Positions 17,627-26,358 of a stretch of 64,000 nucleotides of DNA are shown one piece after another. The translations under genes were made by a program, and so were the position numbers. The notes under the pieces were generated by a model. It saw only the letters and a program-made list of their open reading frames with translations, was not told the origin of the DNA and made no database searches. How positions within the stretch are numbered: the first letter of the stretch is position 1; every line of letters begins with the position of its first letter. This DNA comes from Natronosporangium hydrolyticum (GTDB taxonomy: Bacteria; Actinomycetota; Actinomycetes; Mycobacteriales; Micromonosporaceae): NCBI RefSeq assembly GCF_016925615.1, contig NZ_CP070499.1:5022001-5086000 (forward strand), in the 5' to 3' direction.

Positions 17627-18699
17627 TGACCGCCCGGCCCGCGCCGGCCGCCGCCGCGGTGCGACCCGCCAGCGGCCGGCGCGGCCGCTACCTGCTGCTG
17701 GGCCTGACGATCACCCTGCTGGTGGCGGCGGTCTTCGCCGCCGGCACCGGTCAGGTCGCGGTCAGCCCCGCCGAAGTGGTCGGCTCGTTGCTGCACCGGC
17801 TCGGCCTCGGCCTCGGGCCGGTGCCGAGCGCCCCGCACGGCGAGAACGCGCTGTGGCAGGTCCGGTTTCCCCGGGTGTGCCTCGCCATCCTGGTCGGGGC
17901 CTGTCTCGGCTGCGGCGGCGCGGTGATGCAGGGCATCTTCGGCAACCCGCTCGCCGAACCCGGCGTCGTCGGAGTTTCGGCGGGGGCGGCGGTCGGTGCG
18001 GCGATCATTCTGGTCGCCGGCACCACCGTGGTCGGCGGCGTGGCCGCGGCCGCGTTCGTGGGCGGCCTGGTCACCACCGTCGCGGTCTACCTGTTGGCCC
18101 GCAGCGGCGGCCGGACCGAGGTGGTGACCCTGGTGCTGACCGGCATCGCGGTCAACGCGGTCGCCGGTGCCGCCCTCGGGCTGCTGATGTTCCTGACCGA
18201 CGCCGACGGCGTACGGGCGATCGCGTTCTGGAATCTGGGCAGTCTCGCCGCCGCGAGCTGGCCCAATGTGCTGACCGTCGGGATCTGTGCGGTGGTGGGC
18301 CTCGCCGTGGCGCAGGCTTACACCCGACGGCTCGACCTGCTGGCGTTGGGTGAACGCCCGGCCCGCCACCTCGGCGTCGACGTGGAACGGATGCGGCTGG
18401 TGCTGATCGCGGTCACCGCGCTGCTGACCGCGGCGGCGGTCGCCTTCTGCGGCATCATCGGGTTTGTCGGGCTGGTGGTGCCGCACCTGATCCGGATGGT
18501 CGCCGGCCCCGGCCACCGGGTGCTGGTGCCGGCCAGCGCGCTCGGCGGCGCCCTGGTGGTCGTCGTCGGCGACCTCATCGCCCGCACCGCCATCCCGTAT
18601 CAGGAGCTGCCGCTCGGAGTGCTCACCGCGCTCGTGGGCGGGCCGTTCTTCTTCTGGCTGCTGCGCCGTACCCGGGCGCGGGCAGGAGGCTGGGCATGA
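17626..18699 (+). CDS. hmuU: Heme ABC transporter permease HmuU
   Basis: FecCD/BtuC-family permease of 357 residues with about ten hydrophobic segments. Family motifs include VRFPRVCLAILVGACLGCGG, GIFGNPLAEPGVVGVSAGAA, LNLG-type FWNLGSLAAASW, LGERPARHLGVDVER and GIIGFVGLVVPHLIRM. ATG 17626 overlaps the hmuT stop by one base; a GTG six bases earlier is also possible. It forms the importer channel with HmuV. Confidence 0.94.
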   Translation: MTARPAPAAAAVRPASGRRGRYLLLGLTITLLVAAVFAAGTGQVAVSPAEVVGSLLHRLGLGLGPVPSAPHGENALWQVRFPRVCLAILVGACLGCGGAVMQGIFGNPLAEPGVVGVSAGAAVGAAIILVAGTTVVGGVAAAAFVGGLVTTVAVYLLARSGGRTEVVTLVLTGIAVNAVAGAALGLLMFLTDADGVRAIAFWNLGSLAAASWPNVLTVGICAVVGLAVAQAYTRRLDLLALGERPARHLGVDVERMRLVLIAVTALLTAAAVAFCGIIGFVGLVVPHLIRMVAGPGHRVLVPASALGGALVVVVGDLIARTAIPYQELPLGVLTALVGGPFFFWLLRRTRARAGGWA

Positions 18700-19538
18700 T
18701 CGGCGCCGGCCGGCGGTCGACGCCCCGGTGGCCGGAGCCGGGGACGGTGGTGCTCAACGTCGAGCAGGTCAGCGTGGCGCTCGGCGGCCGGCCGGTGCTC
18801 CACGACATCGACCTCGCCGTCCGCGCCGGCGAGGTGGTGGCGCTCCTCGGCCCGAACGGCGCCGGCAAGTCCACACTGGTCTCGGTGATCGCTGGCGAGA
18901 CCACCGCCGCCAGCGGCGAGGTGACCCTGCTGGACCGGCCGCTGCGCAGCTGGCGCCCGATCGAGCAGGCGATGCGGCGGGCTGTGCTGCCGCAGCACCA
19001 CCACCTGTCGTTCCCGTTCCCGGTGGCGGCGGTGGTCCGGATGGGGCGGGCGCCATGGGCCGGCACCCCCGCTGAGGCCGAGGATGACGACGCGGTCGCG
19101 GCGGCGATGGCTGCGGTCGACGTGACCGAATTGGCCGCCCGCCCGTTCCCGTCCCTCTCCGGCGGGGAACGCGCCCGGGTCGCGCTCGCCCGGGTGCTGG
19201 CGCAACGGACGCCGGTGGTGCTGCTGGACGAGCCGACCGCCGCCCTGGACCTCCGGCACCAGCAGGCCGTACTCCAGACCGCCCGCCGGCTCGCCGCCGG
19301 CGGCGTCGCCGTCGTGGTGGTCCTGCACGACCTGGCGCTCGCCGGCGGCTACGCCGACCGCGTAGTGGTGCTCGACGCCGGCCGGGTGGCCGCCGCCGGA
19401 CCACCCCCCGAGGTCTTGACCGCGCCGCTGCTCAGCGCGGTCTGGCGACACCCGGTGGAGGTGCTGCGGCACCCGCGTACCGGGACACCACTGGTGCTGC
19501 CATTGCCCGATGAGCTTTCCGCCACCGATGCCACCTAG
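18696..19538 (+). CDS. hmuV: Heme ABC transporter ATP-binding protein HmuV
   Basis: ATPase of the heme importer, 280 residues. Walker A is LLGPNGAGKSTLVSVIAGE, the Q-loop reads VLPQHHHLSFPF, the signature is SLSGGERARVALARVLAQR, Walker B is VVLLDEPTAALD and the switch is VVVLHDLALA. The heme-specific HmuV trait of a conserved PFPVAAVVRMGR segment after the Q-loop is present. It overlaps hmuU by 4 bases, so T, U and V are translationally coupled. Confidence 0.94.
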   Translation: MIGAGRRSTPRWPEPGTVVLNVEQVSVALGGRPVLHDIDLAVRAGEVVALLGPNGAGKSTLVSVIAGETTAASGEVTLLDRPLRSWRPIEQAMRRAVLPQHHHLSFPFPVAAVVRMGRAPWAGTPAEAEDDDAVAAAMAAVDVTELAARPFPSLSGGERARVALARVLAQRTPVVLLDEPTAALDLRHQQAVLQTARRLAAGGVAVVVVLHDLALAGGYADRVVVLDAGRVAAAGPPPEVLTAPLLSAVWRHPVEVLRHPRTGTPLVLPLPDELSATDAT

Positions 19539-19562
19539 CCACGAGCCGACTGGAGAGATTCG

Positions 19563-20498
19563 ATGGAGACACTCCCCTTCTCCGCACAGCTGCGGGCCGC
19601 TACCGAAACCCACCACGAACACGCTGAGTCAAGCGGGTTCATCCAGGAGCTGCTAGCCGGTGAGGTGCCGCGCACCGGATACGTCGCGATGGTGGTGGCG
19701 CACTGGCACATCTACCAAGTGCTGGAACAGGCGGCTGAGGCGATGCGGCCGGATCCGACAGCCGGCCCATTCGTGGTGGACGAACTCACCAGGCTGCCGG
19801 GGTTACGCGCCGACCTCGCCCATCTGATCGGACCGGACTGGCTGGACCGGGTCTCCCCGAGCCCAGCGACGGCCGCCTACTGCGACCGGTTACGGCAGGC
19901 TTGTTTTTCGTGGCCGGCCGGGTTCATCGCCCACCACTACACGCGATACCTGGGCGACCTCTCCGGTGGGCAGGTAATCCGGCGGGCGGTCAGCACCGCG
20001 TACGGCCTCGGTGACGGGCGGGGGGTGGCGTTCTACGACTTCAGTGACCTGGGTTCGCCCACCGGATTCAAGCGACGGTACCGAGAACAGCTCGACGCAT
20101 TGCCCTTCCAACCGGAGGAGCAGGCCCGGATGACCGCGGAGGTGGCGCTCGCGTATCGACTCAACGCGCAGGTCTTCACCGAACTCGCCCGCGAGGTACG
20201 CGCGGACCCGTTCTCGCCAGCGGTGGTGGCCCAGGTGACCCAGCACATGAACGAGGACCACGCCGAGGATTCGCTGCTGATCGTGCGGGCGCTGGGTGGA
20301 CAGCCCGATGCCCGGTCGGTCCAGATGACCGGCGTGGATCCGACGGCCATGACCTTTATAGCCACTGTAGATAGGACGGAGGTGGCGGTACGGGTGCCGT
20401 TCTCGCGGCGGTTGGAGGCCCGGACGGAGCTGCGCAAGGAGGTCGTCCGGATGTACCGGCGCGCCTGCGCCGCGCTCGGAGTCACGCCCCGGGGCTGA
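19563..20498 (+). CDS. Heme oxygenase (HmuO-type) fused to DUF2470
   Basis: Cleaves imported heme to release iron, biliverdin and CO. It has 311 residues. Residues ~1-210 are a canonical heme oxygenase: the proximal His is His18 in ETHHEHAESSGF, and the distal glycine-rich helix is RYLGDLSGGQVIRR. Residues ~220-311 form a DUF2470 domain, the fold at the end of HugZ-type heme-degrading proteins (HMNEDHAEDSLLIVRALGG). DUF2470 may add a second heme-handling or dimer surface. The gene is 24 bases after hmuV with a ggagag ribosome site, closing the heme operon: uptake, then degradation. Confidence 0.9.
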   Translation: METLPFSAQLRAATETHHEHAESSGFIQELLAGEVPRTGYVAMVVAHWHIYQVLEQAAEAMRPDPTAGPFVVDELTRLPGLRADLAHLIGPDWLDRVSPSPATAAYCDRLRQACFSWPAGFIAHHYTRYLGDLSGGQVIRRAVSTAYGLGDGRGVAFYDFSDLGSPTGFKRRYREQLDALPFQPEEQARMTAEVALAYRLNAQVFTELAREVRADPFSPAVVAQVTQHMNEDHAEDSLLIVRALGGQPDARSVQMTGVDPTAMTFIATVDRTEVAVRVPFSRRLEARTELRKEVVRMYRRACAALGVTPRG

Positions 20499-20580
20499 AT
20501 CCATCCCAGCCATCCAGTGTGGTTGATTTCACAGCCCGGCTGCCTGAGCATCGATTCACTTAATAGTGTCCATGCTACGG

Positions 20581-20599
20581 GGTCCGAACCGTTCGGACC
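20581..20599. promoter_or_regulatory. Perfect 9+1+9 palindrome upstream of the S1 protease
   Basis: ggtccgaac-c-gttcggacc, ending 27 bases before the protease ATG and 15 bases before its gaaagga ribosome site. The one-base centre makes it a poor RNA hairpin but a good operator for a dimeric repressor. The regulator is unknown. Confidence 0.5.
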
Positions 20600-20626
20600 G
20601 CGGGGGTGCACCCACGAAAGGACACC

Positions 20627-21907
20627 ATGAGCAGGCATGGATCTACGCGGGTCTACCGGCTGGCGAGTGGCGCGATAGCGGCCACTGCGATCGGCGCACT
20701 CGCGATCACCGCCGCGCCACCAGCCGTCGCGGCCGGAGCATTCGACAGCGCCCCCGCCGACGTGCGGATCAGCACGGCCGCCGACCGGGCCGAGACCCCC
20801 CACTCACCCGCCGACGCGACCGTGCGGGCGGCCCTCGTCAGAGACCTCGACGTCAGCCCGGCAGAGCTGGACACGCTGCTTGCGGCGCTCGGCGACCTGG
20901 ACACCCGAGTCGACCAGCTGCGCGCACAGCTGGGCGACTCGTTCGGTGGCGTCTGGTTCGATCACGAGAGCGCGACCCTGGTGGCTGGCACGACCGACCC
21001 GGCCACCGCCGGCACGGTGCAAGCGACCGGCACCACAGTCGAGCCGGTCGCCCACACCGAGGCCGACCTGGTGTCGATCCAGGGCGAGTTGAACGACTTG
21101 GCCGAGTCGGACCCGGCGACCATGTCGGACGCCTACTCGTGGGGCATCGACGTGCCGGCCAACCAGGTGCTGCTGACCGTCGACGCGGCCGAGGTCACCA
21201 CCTTCGAGGAGCTGACCGCCGACTACGGCGACGCGGTGCGGGTCTCCCCCGGCACGGTTCGGCCGGAGCCGGCCGACCACGACGGTTCCTGGCTCGACGG
21301 CGGCACCCGCTACGAGATCCCGGCCATGGGCTACTGGTGCTCGATCGGGTTCAACGCCCACAACCCGACCACCGGCGACCGCTACTTCCTCACCGCCGGC
21401 CACTGCGGTGGAGTCAACGACGACACCTCCCACCACGGCACCGCGGTCGGCCCGTTCGTCGCCTCCACCTTCCCCACTCATGACGAGGCGCTGGTGCAGA
21501 TCACCAACTCGTACTGGAGCACCGGCCCGTTCGTCTGGGAGTACCCCGGCGCGGTGACCATCCTCGACGCCCGCAGCTCACCGGTCGGCACCCCGGTCTG
21601 CGCCTCCGGCATCACCACCGAGGTCACCTGCGGGGTCATCACCCAGAAGGGCGCCACCGCCAACTACTCGGACGGCCCCGTCTTCGACATGGGTGTCCAC
21701 AACGCCTGCACCCGCTCCGGTGACTCGGGCGGCGCCACCTACAGCCCCGGCTACTACGCCGAGGGCATCCACAGCGGCAGCGTCTCCTACAACGGCGCCT
21801 GCCCGTCCGATGCCGGCCTGGAGAACCAGGCCTTCTACCAAGAGGTCACGGACACCCTGGACCGGTACGCCACCCAGTTCGGGGCCGCCCTGACCGTCGG
21901 GTCCTAA
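20627..21907 (+). CDS. Secreted S1 family serine protease (streptogrisin/alpha-lytic type)
   Basis: Secreted protease of 426 residues. The signal peptide (~36 residues) ends ..PPAVAAG. A pro-region of ~180 residues (VRAALVRDLDVSPAELDTLL) acts as folding chaperone in this family. The chymotrypsin-fold domain starts near GGTRYEIPAMG. The catalytic triad is His259 (LTAGHCGG), Asp286 (PTHDEALVQI) and Ser367 (TRSGDSGGATY). Cysteines flanking the His and Ser sites would form the family disulfides. ATG 20627 is preceded by gaaagga at proper spacing. It is monocistronic, with a palindrome upstream and a hairpin downstream. Confidence 0.94.
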   Translation: MSRHGSTRVYRLASGAIAATAIGALAITAAPPAVAAGAFDSAPADVRISTAADRAETPHSPADATVRAALVRDLDVSPAELDTLLAALGDLDTRVDQLRAQLGDSFGGVWFDHESATLVAGTTDPATAGTVQATGTTVEPVAHTEADLVSIQGELNDLAESDPATMSDAYSWGIDVPANQVLLTVDAAEVTTFEELTADYGDAVRVSPGTVRPEPADHDGSWLDGGTRYEIPAMGYWCSIGFNAHNPTTGDRYFLTAGHCGGVNDDTSHHGTAVGPFVASTFPTHDEALVQITNSYWSTGPFVWEYPGAVTILDARSSPVGTPVCASGITTEVTCGVITQKGATANYSDGPVFDMGVHNACTRSGDSGGATYSPGYYAEGIHSGSVSYNGACPSDAGLENQAFYQEVTDTLDRYATQFGAALTVGS

Positions 21908-21917
21908 CTCCTCCCCA

Positions 21918-21959
21918 GCCCGCAGGTCGGTCGTCTTCGCCGACGGCCGGCCTGCGGGC
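21918..21959 (+). terminator. Terminator hairpin of the S1 protease gene
   Basis: Inverted repeat gcccgcaggtcgg (21918-21930) / ccggcctgcgggc (21947-21959), 13 bp with one G-U pair and a 16-base loop, 10 bases after the stop. Confidence 0.75.
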
Positions 21960-22075
21960 CATACCTCACCACTGAGTCGCACGCCACATGATCTCGTACG
22001 GCGGGGCGGCGCCCCGGACGATCGACCCGACCTGCCGCCATCCCCCACCGCGGAGACGGACCGGGATGCCTGCGG

Positions 22076-22693
22076 TCACCTGCGCCAGCGACGCCCCGCC
22101 ACCTGCATCACCGCCTCGGTGACCTCGGATTCGGACGCCCGCAACAACGCCAGGTCTATCACCCGCACCAGCCCGAGCTGGGGGAACCACCGCGGGTGAG
22201 GCTGGTATCGGATCGGTAGCCAGCCTCGGCGGCCCGACTCCGCCGGCGGCTCGGCTTTAGCCTTCGGCCACACCACCAGGGTCGGGCTCTGTTTGCGCGG
22301 TGGCACACCATGGGTCACCCCCACCCACTTCACCGACTTCCAGGCGAGGTGGGTCCGCTCGCCATCGGCCACCATCGTCAACCCGTCCTGGTCGACTACC
22401 AACCGCGCCGGCCCGTCCTGCCGCAGCTGCGGCCACACCACCCGCAGCAATCGGACCGCTGCCAGGATCGTGAAGAGCGCCGCCCACAACAGGTGGTTTA
22501 TCACCGGCGCGACCGCGGACGGCAGCACCACCAACAGCAGCAGCAGCACCAGGGTTACGCCGGCCAGGACAAACACACCGGCGGCGATCGGCGCCCGGAC
22601 GACCGCGACCCGAACCACCCCGGCCGCCAGCGGAAACTCCCGCGGAGGCTGCTCGATCGCCCGGTCCTCACGATCTCTCGCCGACTTCGCCAC
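22076..22693 (-). CDS. Small membrane protein with PH-like cytoplasmic domain
   Basis: 205 residues from a GTG with a good ggagg ribosome site 7 bases upstream. Two hydrophobic segments (~33-60 and ~66-85) are followed by a basic beta-rich domain (ARLVVDQDGLTMVADGERTH, LAWKSVKWVGVTHGVPPRK). This resembles the short bacterial PH-type membrane proteins common in actinobacteria. The C-terminus is basic. Role unknown. It is convergent with the S1 protease gene and stands alone; the 116 bases after its stop show no convincing gene. Confidence 0.7.
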   Translation of the reverse strand: MAKSARDREDRAIEQPPREFPLAAGVVRVAVVRAPIAAGVFVLAGVTLVLLLLLVVLPSAVAPVINHLLWAALFTILAAVRLLRVVWPQLRQDGPARLVVDQDGLTMVADGERTHLAWKSVKWVGVTHGVPPRKQSPTLVVWPKAKAEPPAESGRRGWLPIRYQPHPRWFPQLGLVRVIDLALLRASESEVTEAVMQVAGRRWRR

Positions 22694-23170
22694 CCGGCAC
22701 CTCCCGAGCCCGGCCTACACCGCCACAGCGACCTTATCCCCGCGCCTTGCGGCGGTCGTATCCCGGCGGCGCAGCTCGCCGCGTAGGTTGATGACCATAG
22801 ATCGCCGGATGCTGGTGGAACCTGCTACGTGGCCTATGAGAGCTGAGAGCACAAACGGAGCATTGTTGGCGGCGGCCCGGCGCCGATAGCCGGCTGGGCT
22901 GACTTCGGTTCGACGTGCAGTTCCCGACCTGGCTCTCGAAGCGTTCATGTCCCCAGCGCCGTTCGAGCTAGCCCGTTCCACTTGGTGGGTTGAGTGGTGA
23001 CCGAGTCATCGCATTTGAGCTAGTTTGCCACCCTTATGGATCAGCGTTCAAACCACCAAGCCGAGTGAGGCAAACTGTCCGTGGCCGGGCACGCCGTGGA
23101 GCTGCCTGCCCGCCGGCCTACTCGACGGCGGCAGTTCGCTCCGGGGGCGCAGTCCCGCGTTGATCAACTA

Positions 23171-23213
23171 CCCTTCAGCTGTACGGCACGCCGCGTGTCG
23201 TACAGCTGTAGGG
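23171..23213. repeat. 19-bp imperfect hairpin with 5-base loop
   Basis: Arms cccttcagctgtacggcac (23171-23189) and gtgtcgtacagctgtaggg (23195-23213) pair at 17 of 19 positions, with loop gccgc. It is a strong intergenic stem-loop with no adjacent gene end, so it is not an obvious terminator. Confidence 0.7.
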
Positions 23214-23276
23214 CTTTGGATCTTCAGCTCCACACCCCAACCCGGCAGCAGGGCCGCGAGACGCCGCCACTTCCAG

Positions 23277-23350
23277 CATGGTTGGGTAGCCAGGGATCTT
23301 TCGTAACTAAAAGTCGGATATTTCGCACAGATCCTCGCTACCCAACCATG
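23277..23350. repeat. Palindromic element with GTCGGATATT core (copy A)
   Basis: Perfect 14-bp arms catggttgggtagc (23277-23290) and gctacccaaccatg (23337-23350). Inner short arms ggatct/agatcc also pair, and an AT-rich middle contains gtcggatatt. The same core and a similar T/GGGT-rich arm design occur at 57973-58051, suggesting a dispersed repeat family. Confidence 0.6.
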
Positions 23351-23688
23351 TCGGGGTTGCTTGGTGAGGGCTGGACGCCGCCCGACCCGCCCAGGAGGTC
23401 GAGTGGCGGAGGTCGGGCAGGCGTATGCGACTCCGCTGGCCAAAGCGGATCACCTGAACACCGGCGATGTAGTTGATCAGGTGTCGCGATCCACTCAGCA
23501 GAGTGACCAACCCGTGCACAGCTACGAGCGAGGCGCGTCTTCGGCCGCCTCAACCGCTCGGAATGAACTCACCACCCAGCGAGAACTCATCCTTGACCGA
23601 CTCCTCAGCGAACCTCATGCATACGCAAGCCCCGGGGTCGGTCAAATGGGTCAGTGGGCTCCACGTCGCTTCCCGCGACGGGGAGCGA

Positions 23689-24792
23689 TCATGAGGTCAG
23701 CACCTGGATCTCGTCCACCTGCAGCTCACCGGTCGTACCCACCTGGATCTCCAGCTCACTGTCGAAGCTGCCATTGATGTCCCACCACACGCGCCAGGTA
23801 GTAATAGCCACGATCTCGTACACCCCGCCGGGCTCGTCACGGCTGGTGCGCCGATAGGTGTGGTGGCACTCGTGCGCTGGGTTGAGCAGATCCATTCCGC
23901 TCTGCCAGGCTTCGCCTGGCCCGTCACAACGGCGCACGTTCCCGTCACCCATGTCCCACTCCATGAACAACGGCTCGGCGTACACGTCGACCCGCTCGCC
24001 CAGCTCCGGCGCTTCGGCAGCGGCGTGCAACTCCTCCGGCCAACGGTGCTCATGCTCCTCGGTCCAAAACCACACGGGCAGGTTTACGAGGCCGCGAGTG
24101 CCCTGCGGAGGCGCGGTGGTGATCGCGGGTCCGTGCATCTCCAACGCGTTGACGGCCTCGACCCACAGCTCAAGAATTCGTGATTCCTCCCCACCTAGAT
24201 CATCCGGCGGCGCAGCTACCACAACCAGGTCGGCCGGCTGCCACTGCGCAGACTCTGGGTCCGACACCGCCCCCCACGGACCGGCAGCCCAGTGCGGCCC
24301 CAGCCCATGCGGATTCTCCTCACCATGCGGATAGCACGAGACCTCGTAGACTTCGCCTTCTTCTCCGTGTTCCGCGAACCCGGGTGTGTCATTAGACGGC
24401 GGCTCCTCGGGGCGCGCCGACAGGTGACAATCCCAACTCCGGCTGAACCAGCCTTTAGGATGGTTACAACTCACCTCGCGAGGGCCATCTCGCTCGATGA
24501 CATCTCGGTCATCATTAGACCCTCGCACCCTGATGCAGGCCAGCTGGACAGGACCTGCACCCCCTTCTGGCACCGCAATCTCGAGGGGACCGTCAGTAAT
24601 CGAACCACTGACATGCGCTGTGCAGTAGGCCGTGTCGTCGATAGTCGGCTCGACTCCGTCGCAGCCCGCCCCCGAAGCATTCGCCGCCATGGGCACAGGA
24701 GGGACCGCTTCCATTCCAACAAATCCAAGCACCGCAATCACCATCCATGCGGCTAGCCTGGCTAACGCTTTGAAGGACCGCGACGCTAGCAT
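23689..24792 (-). CDS. Secreted PKD-domain-like protein, function unknown
   Basis: 367 residues with an N-terminal signal/anchor segment (ARLAAWMVIAVLGFVGMEAV). The mature part is acidic and Cys-containing. Its C-terminal half resembles a PKD domain: FMEWDMGDGNVRRCDGPGEA followed by HECHHTYRRTS, then a YEIVAITTWRVWW strand. Similar PKD proteins with a WDFGDG-like motif are common in actinomycetes and are secreted, but their role is not established. The start overlaps the stop of the upstream lipoprotein gene by 7 bases, so the two form an operon. Codon use is less GC-biased than in nearby core genes. Confidence 0.72.
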   Translation of the reverse strand: MLASRSFKALARLAAWMVIAVLGFVGMEAVPPVPMAANASGAGCDGVEPTIDDTAYCTAHVSGSITDGPLEIAVPEGGAGPVQLACIRVRGSNDDRDVIERDGPREVSCNHPKGWFSRSWDCHLSARPEEPPSNDTPGFAEHGEEGEVYEVSCYPHGEENPHGLGPHWAAGPWGAVSDPESAQWQPADLVVVAAPPDDLGGEESRILELWVEAVNALEMHGPAITTAPPQGTRGLVNLPVWFWTEEHEHRWPEELHAAAEAPELGERVDVYAEPLFMEWDMGDGNVRRCDGPGEAWQSGMDLLNPAHECHHTYRRTSRDEPGGVYEIVAITTWRVWWDINGSFDSELEIQVGTTGELQVDEIQVLTS

Positions 24793-25436
24793 GGCTCCCC
24801 CGTGCCATCCATCTCTGTGACCTCCCAGTTCGGGTCAAGATTCTCCTCCGCCACAGCGACGGGCGTTGAGTCGAAATATATGGCAGTCACAGTAGTTAAT
24901 TGACGATCTCCCGGTCCATCGACAACATCGCCCGTATCTTTGTCGACACTTTTCCATTCCGTGGCATCCATGCAATAATGCAACAGCACAGTAGGCACTG
25001 GACGATCTTCTCCACCAACTACGGTCGTTTGATCGAGGTCTAGGGATACGATCTCGATGAACTGGTGTTCGATTACACCCTCAGCCCGTACGCCAGCCTG
25101 AAAATTGTCGAATATTTCTCCGTTGACTTCGCGTGCCAACGGCCCGCCAGCAAGGGGCAGGATTCCGTCGAGCACCTCGTCGGTGGCGGGGTCGCCAGCG
25201 GTGAGGACGTCGTTGTAGGCGGTCATGAACTGGTCGAAGACCGCGCGGGCCTCGTCGACCGCCTGCTCCTCATCCGCCGTGAGGTCCACCTCCGCCACCG
25301 AATGATCAGGGTTTGACGGCGGAGATTCCGGCGGGTCCGGGAGGCCACTGTCCGAACTGCAACCTCCGGCCGCCAGCATCGCGGCCACCGCGATCAAACC
25401 CACCGCTCCACGCGGACACATATCTCCCCAGCCCAC
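24786..25436 (-). CDS. Lipoprotein of unknown function, partner of the PKD-like protein
   Basis: 216 residues. The GTG start has aggagg about 7 bases upstream, and a lipobox AAGGC sits at residues ~22-26. The acidic mature protein includes EEQAVDEARAVFDQFMTAYN and HYCMDATEWKSVDKDTGDVV, a pattern seen in actinobacterial secreted proteins with an NTF2-like fold, though the match is loose. It precedes and overlaps the PKD-like gene by 7 bases. Function not recognised; the pair are likely exported together. Confidence 0.72.
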   Translation of the reverse strand: MGWGDMCPRGAVGLIAVAAMLAAGGCSSDSGLPDPPESPPSNPDHSVAEVDLTADEEQAVDEARAVFDQFMTAYNDVLTAGDPATDEVLDGILPLAGGPLAREVNGEIFDNFQAGVRAEGVIEHQFIEIVSLDLDQTTVVGGEDRPVPTVLLHYCMDATEWKSVDKDTGDVVDGPGDRQLTTVTAIYFDSTPVAVAEENLDPNWEVTEMDGTGEPC

Positions 25437-25585
25437 CGGCGCCCCTCCTCATTGTCACCAGCAGTCGAGCCAGTCGTCTCAAACCGGCTCCGACACTGGG
25501 TCGACCAAGCAATGCGCAGCAGTCTAGTAGCAGTGAGCAACAGTGACTACCATTGATCCATAAGACGTGGGGTAGCGTCGGGATC

Positions 25586-26298
25586 ATGACACTTACTGGG
25601 TTGCGAGTGGTGGTCACCGGCGCAGGCCGAGACACCGGACGCGCGATCGCACTGTCCTTTGCCGAGCGTGGCGCTACGTCTACGTTTCCGCCCGGGATGC
25701 CGCCGCCGCCGAGCAGACCGCTTCGCTCATCCGGCAAGGAGGAGTCGGAGGCGCTGAGGCCCTGCAGTGCGATCTAGCGGATCCGGATTCGGTCGCCAGC
25801 TTCGCCGCCGAGCTGGCCGAGCGGACCGACCGGATCGACATCGTGGTCAACAACGGCGCCCGCTACATCGAGGGTGCGGAGTTGGCCGACGCGACCGACG
25901 CGGAGATCATCGACACCATCGCTGGCGCGGCCACCGGCACCGTGTTGTTGACCAAGCATCTGCTGCCGCTGCTGCGCGGCTCCGACCGGCCCGACCTGGT
26001 GAACCTGATCTCCACCTGCGGCGAGGTCGGCCATCACCGGTCCGAGGCGCACGCCGCGTTCTACGCGGCGAAGCATGCCCAGGCCGGTTTCGCCGAGATC
26101 GCCTCTTACCGGCTCCGTCCCGCCGGGGTACGGGTGATCTCGCTCTATCCGCCCGACTTCGTCCAGGCCGGCCCGCGTACCGCCGACGCCGACCTGACCG
26201 CGCAGTCGGTGATCGACTGCGTCATGTTCGCGGTGGGGCAGCCCCGGGACTGCTTCATCCGGGAGTTCCGGTTCGAGCAGGTACGGGGCGGTCGGTAG
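25586..26298 (+). pseudogene. SDR-family oxidoreductase broken by a single-base frameshift
   Basis: The N-terminal part reads MTLTGLRVVVTGAGRDTGRA and continues to FAERGA, a Rossmann glycine motif. The frame then shifts near base 25674. The continuation YVYVSARDAAAAEQTASLIR is in the next frame and runs to NNGA, YAAKHAQ (the catalytic YxxxK region) and a normal C-terminus. Restoring one missing base would give an intact ~237-residue short-chain dehydrogenase. It could be a true recent pseudogene or a sequencing error. It lies 60 bases upstream of ppc. Confidence 0.85.
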
Positions 26299-26358
26299 GA
26301 TCCGGGTACCCGGACAACGCCGTCCCTCCGTACCGTTGTTACTTGGAGGGCGAGACCC

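Larger units (their letters stand above)
22694..23688. other. Gene-poor stretch of about 1 kb with two palindromes
   Basis: No convincing gene on either strand. Several short open frames overlap one another on both strands, but their products are low-complexity or basic and none has a good ribosome site. Two strong palindromes (23171-23213 and 23277-23350) lie in the middle. Base composition is visibly less GC-rich than the surroundings, suggesting decayed or acquired DNA. It separates core genes from two secreted accessory proteins. Confidence 0.6.

Noticed and set aside
21966-22190. 74-codon minus-strand frame overlapping the PH-like membrane gene
   Set aside because: Overlaps a better-supported gene and shows only Gly/Arg/Ala bias.
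22715-22981. Minus-strand 88-codon frame in the gene-poor stretch
   Set aside because: Arg/Ser/Ala-rich, no ribosome site, overlaps other equally poor frames.
25660-25690. Programmed frameshift in the SDR gene
   Set aside because: No slippery heptamer or downstream pseudoknot is apparent, and SDR enzymes are not known to use one; loss of a base is simpler.
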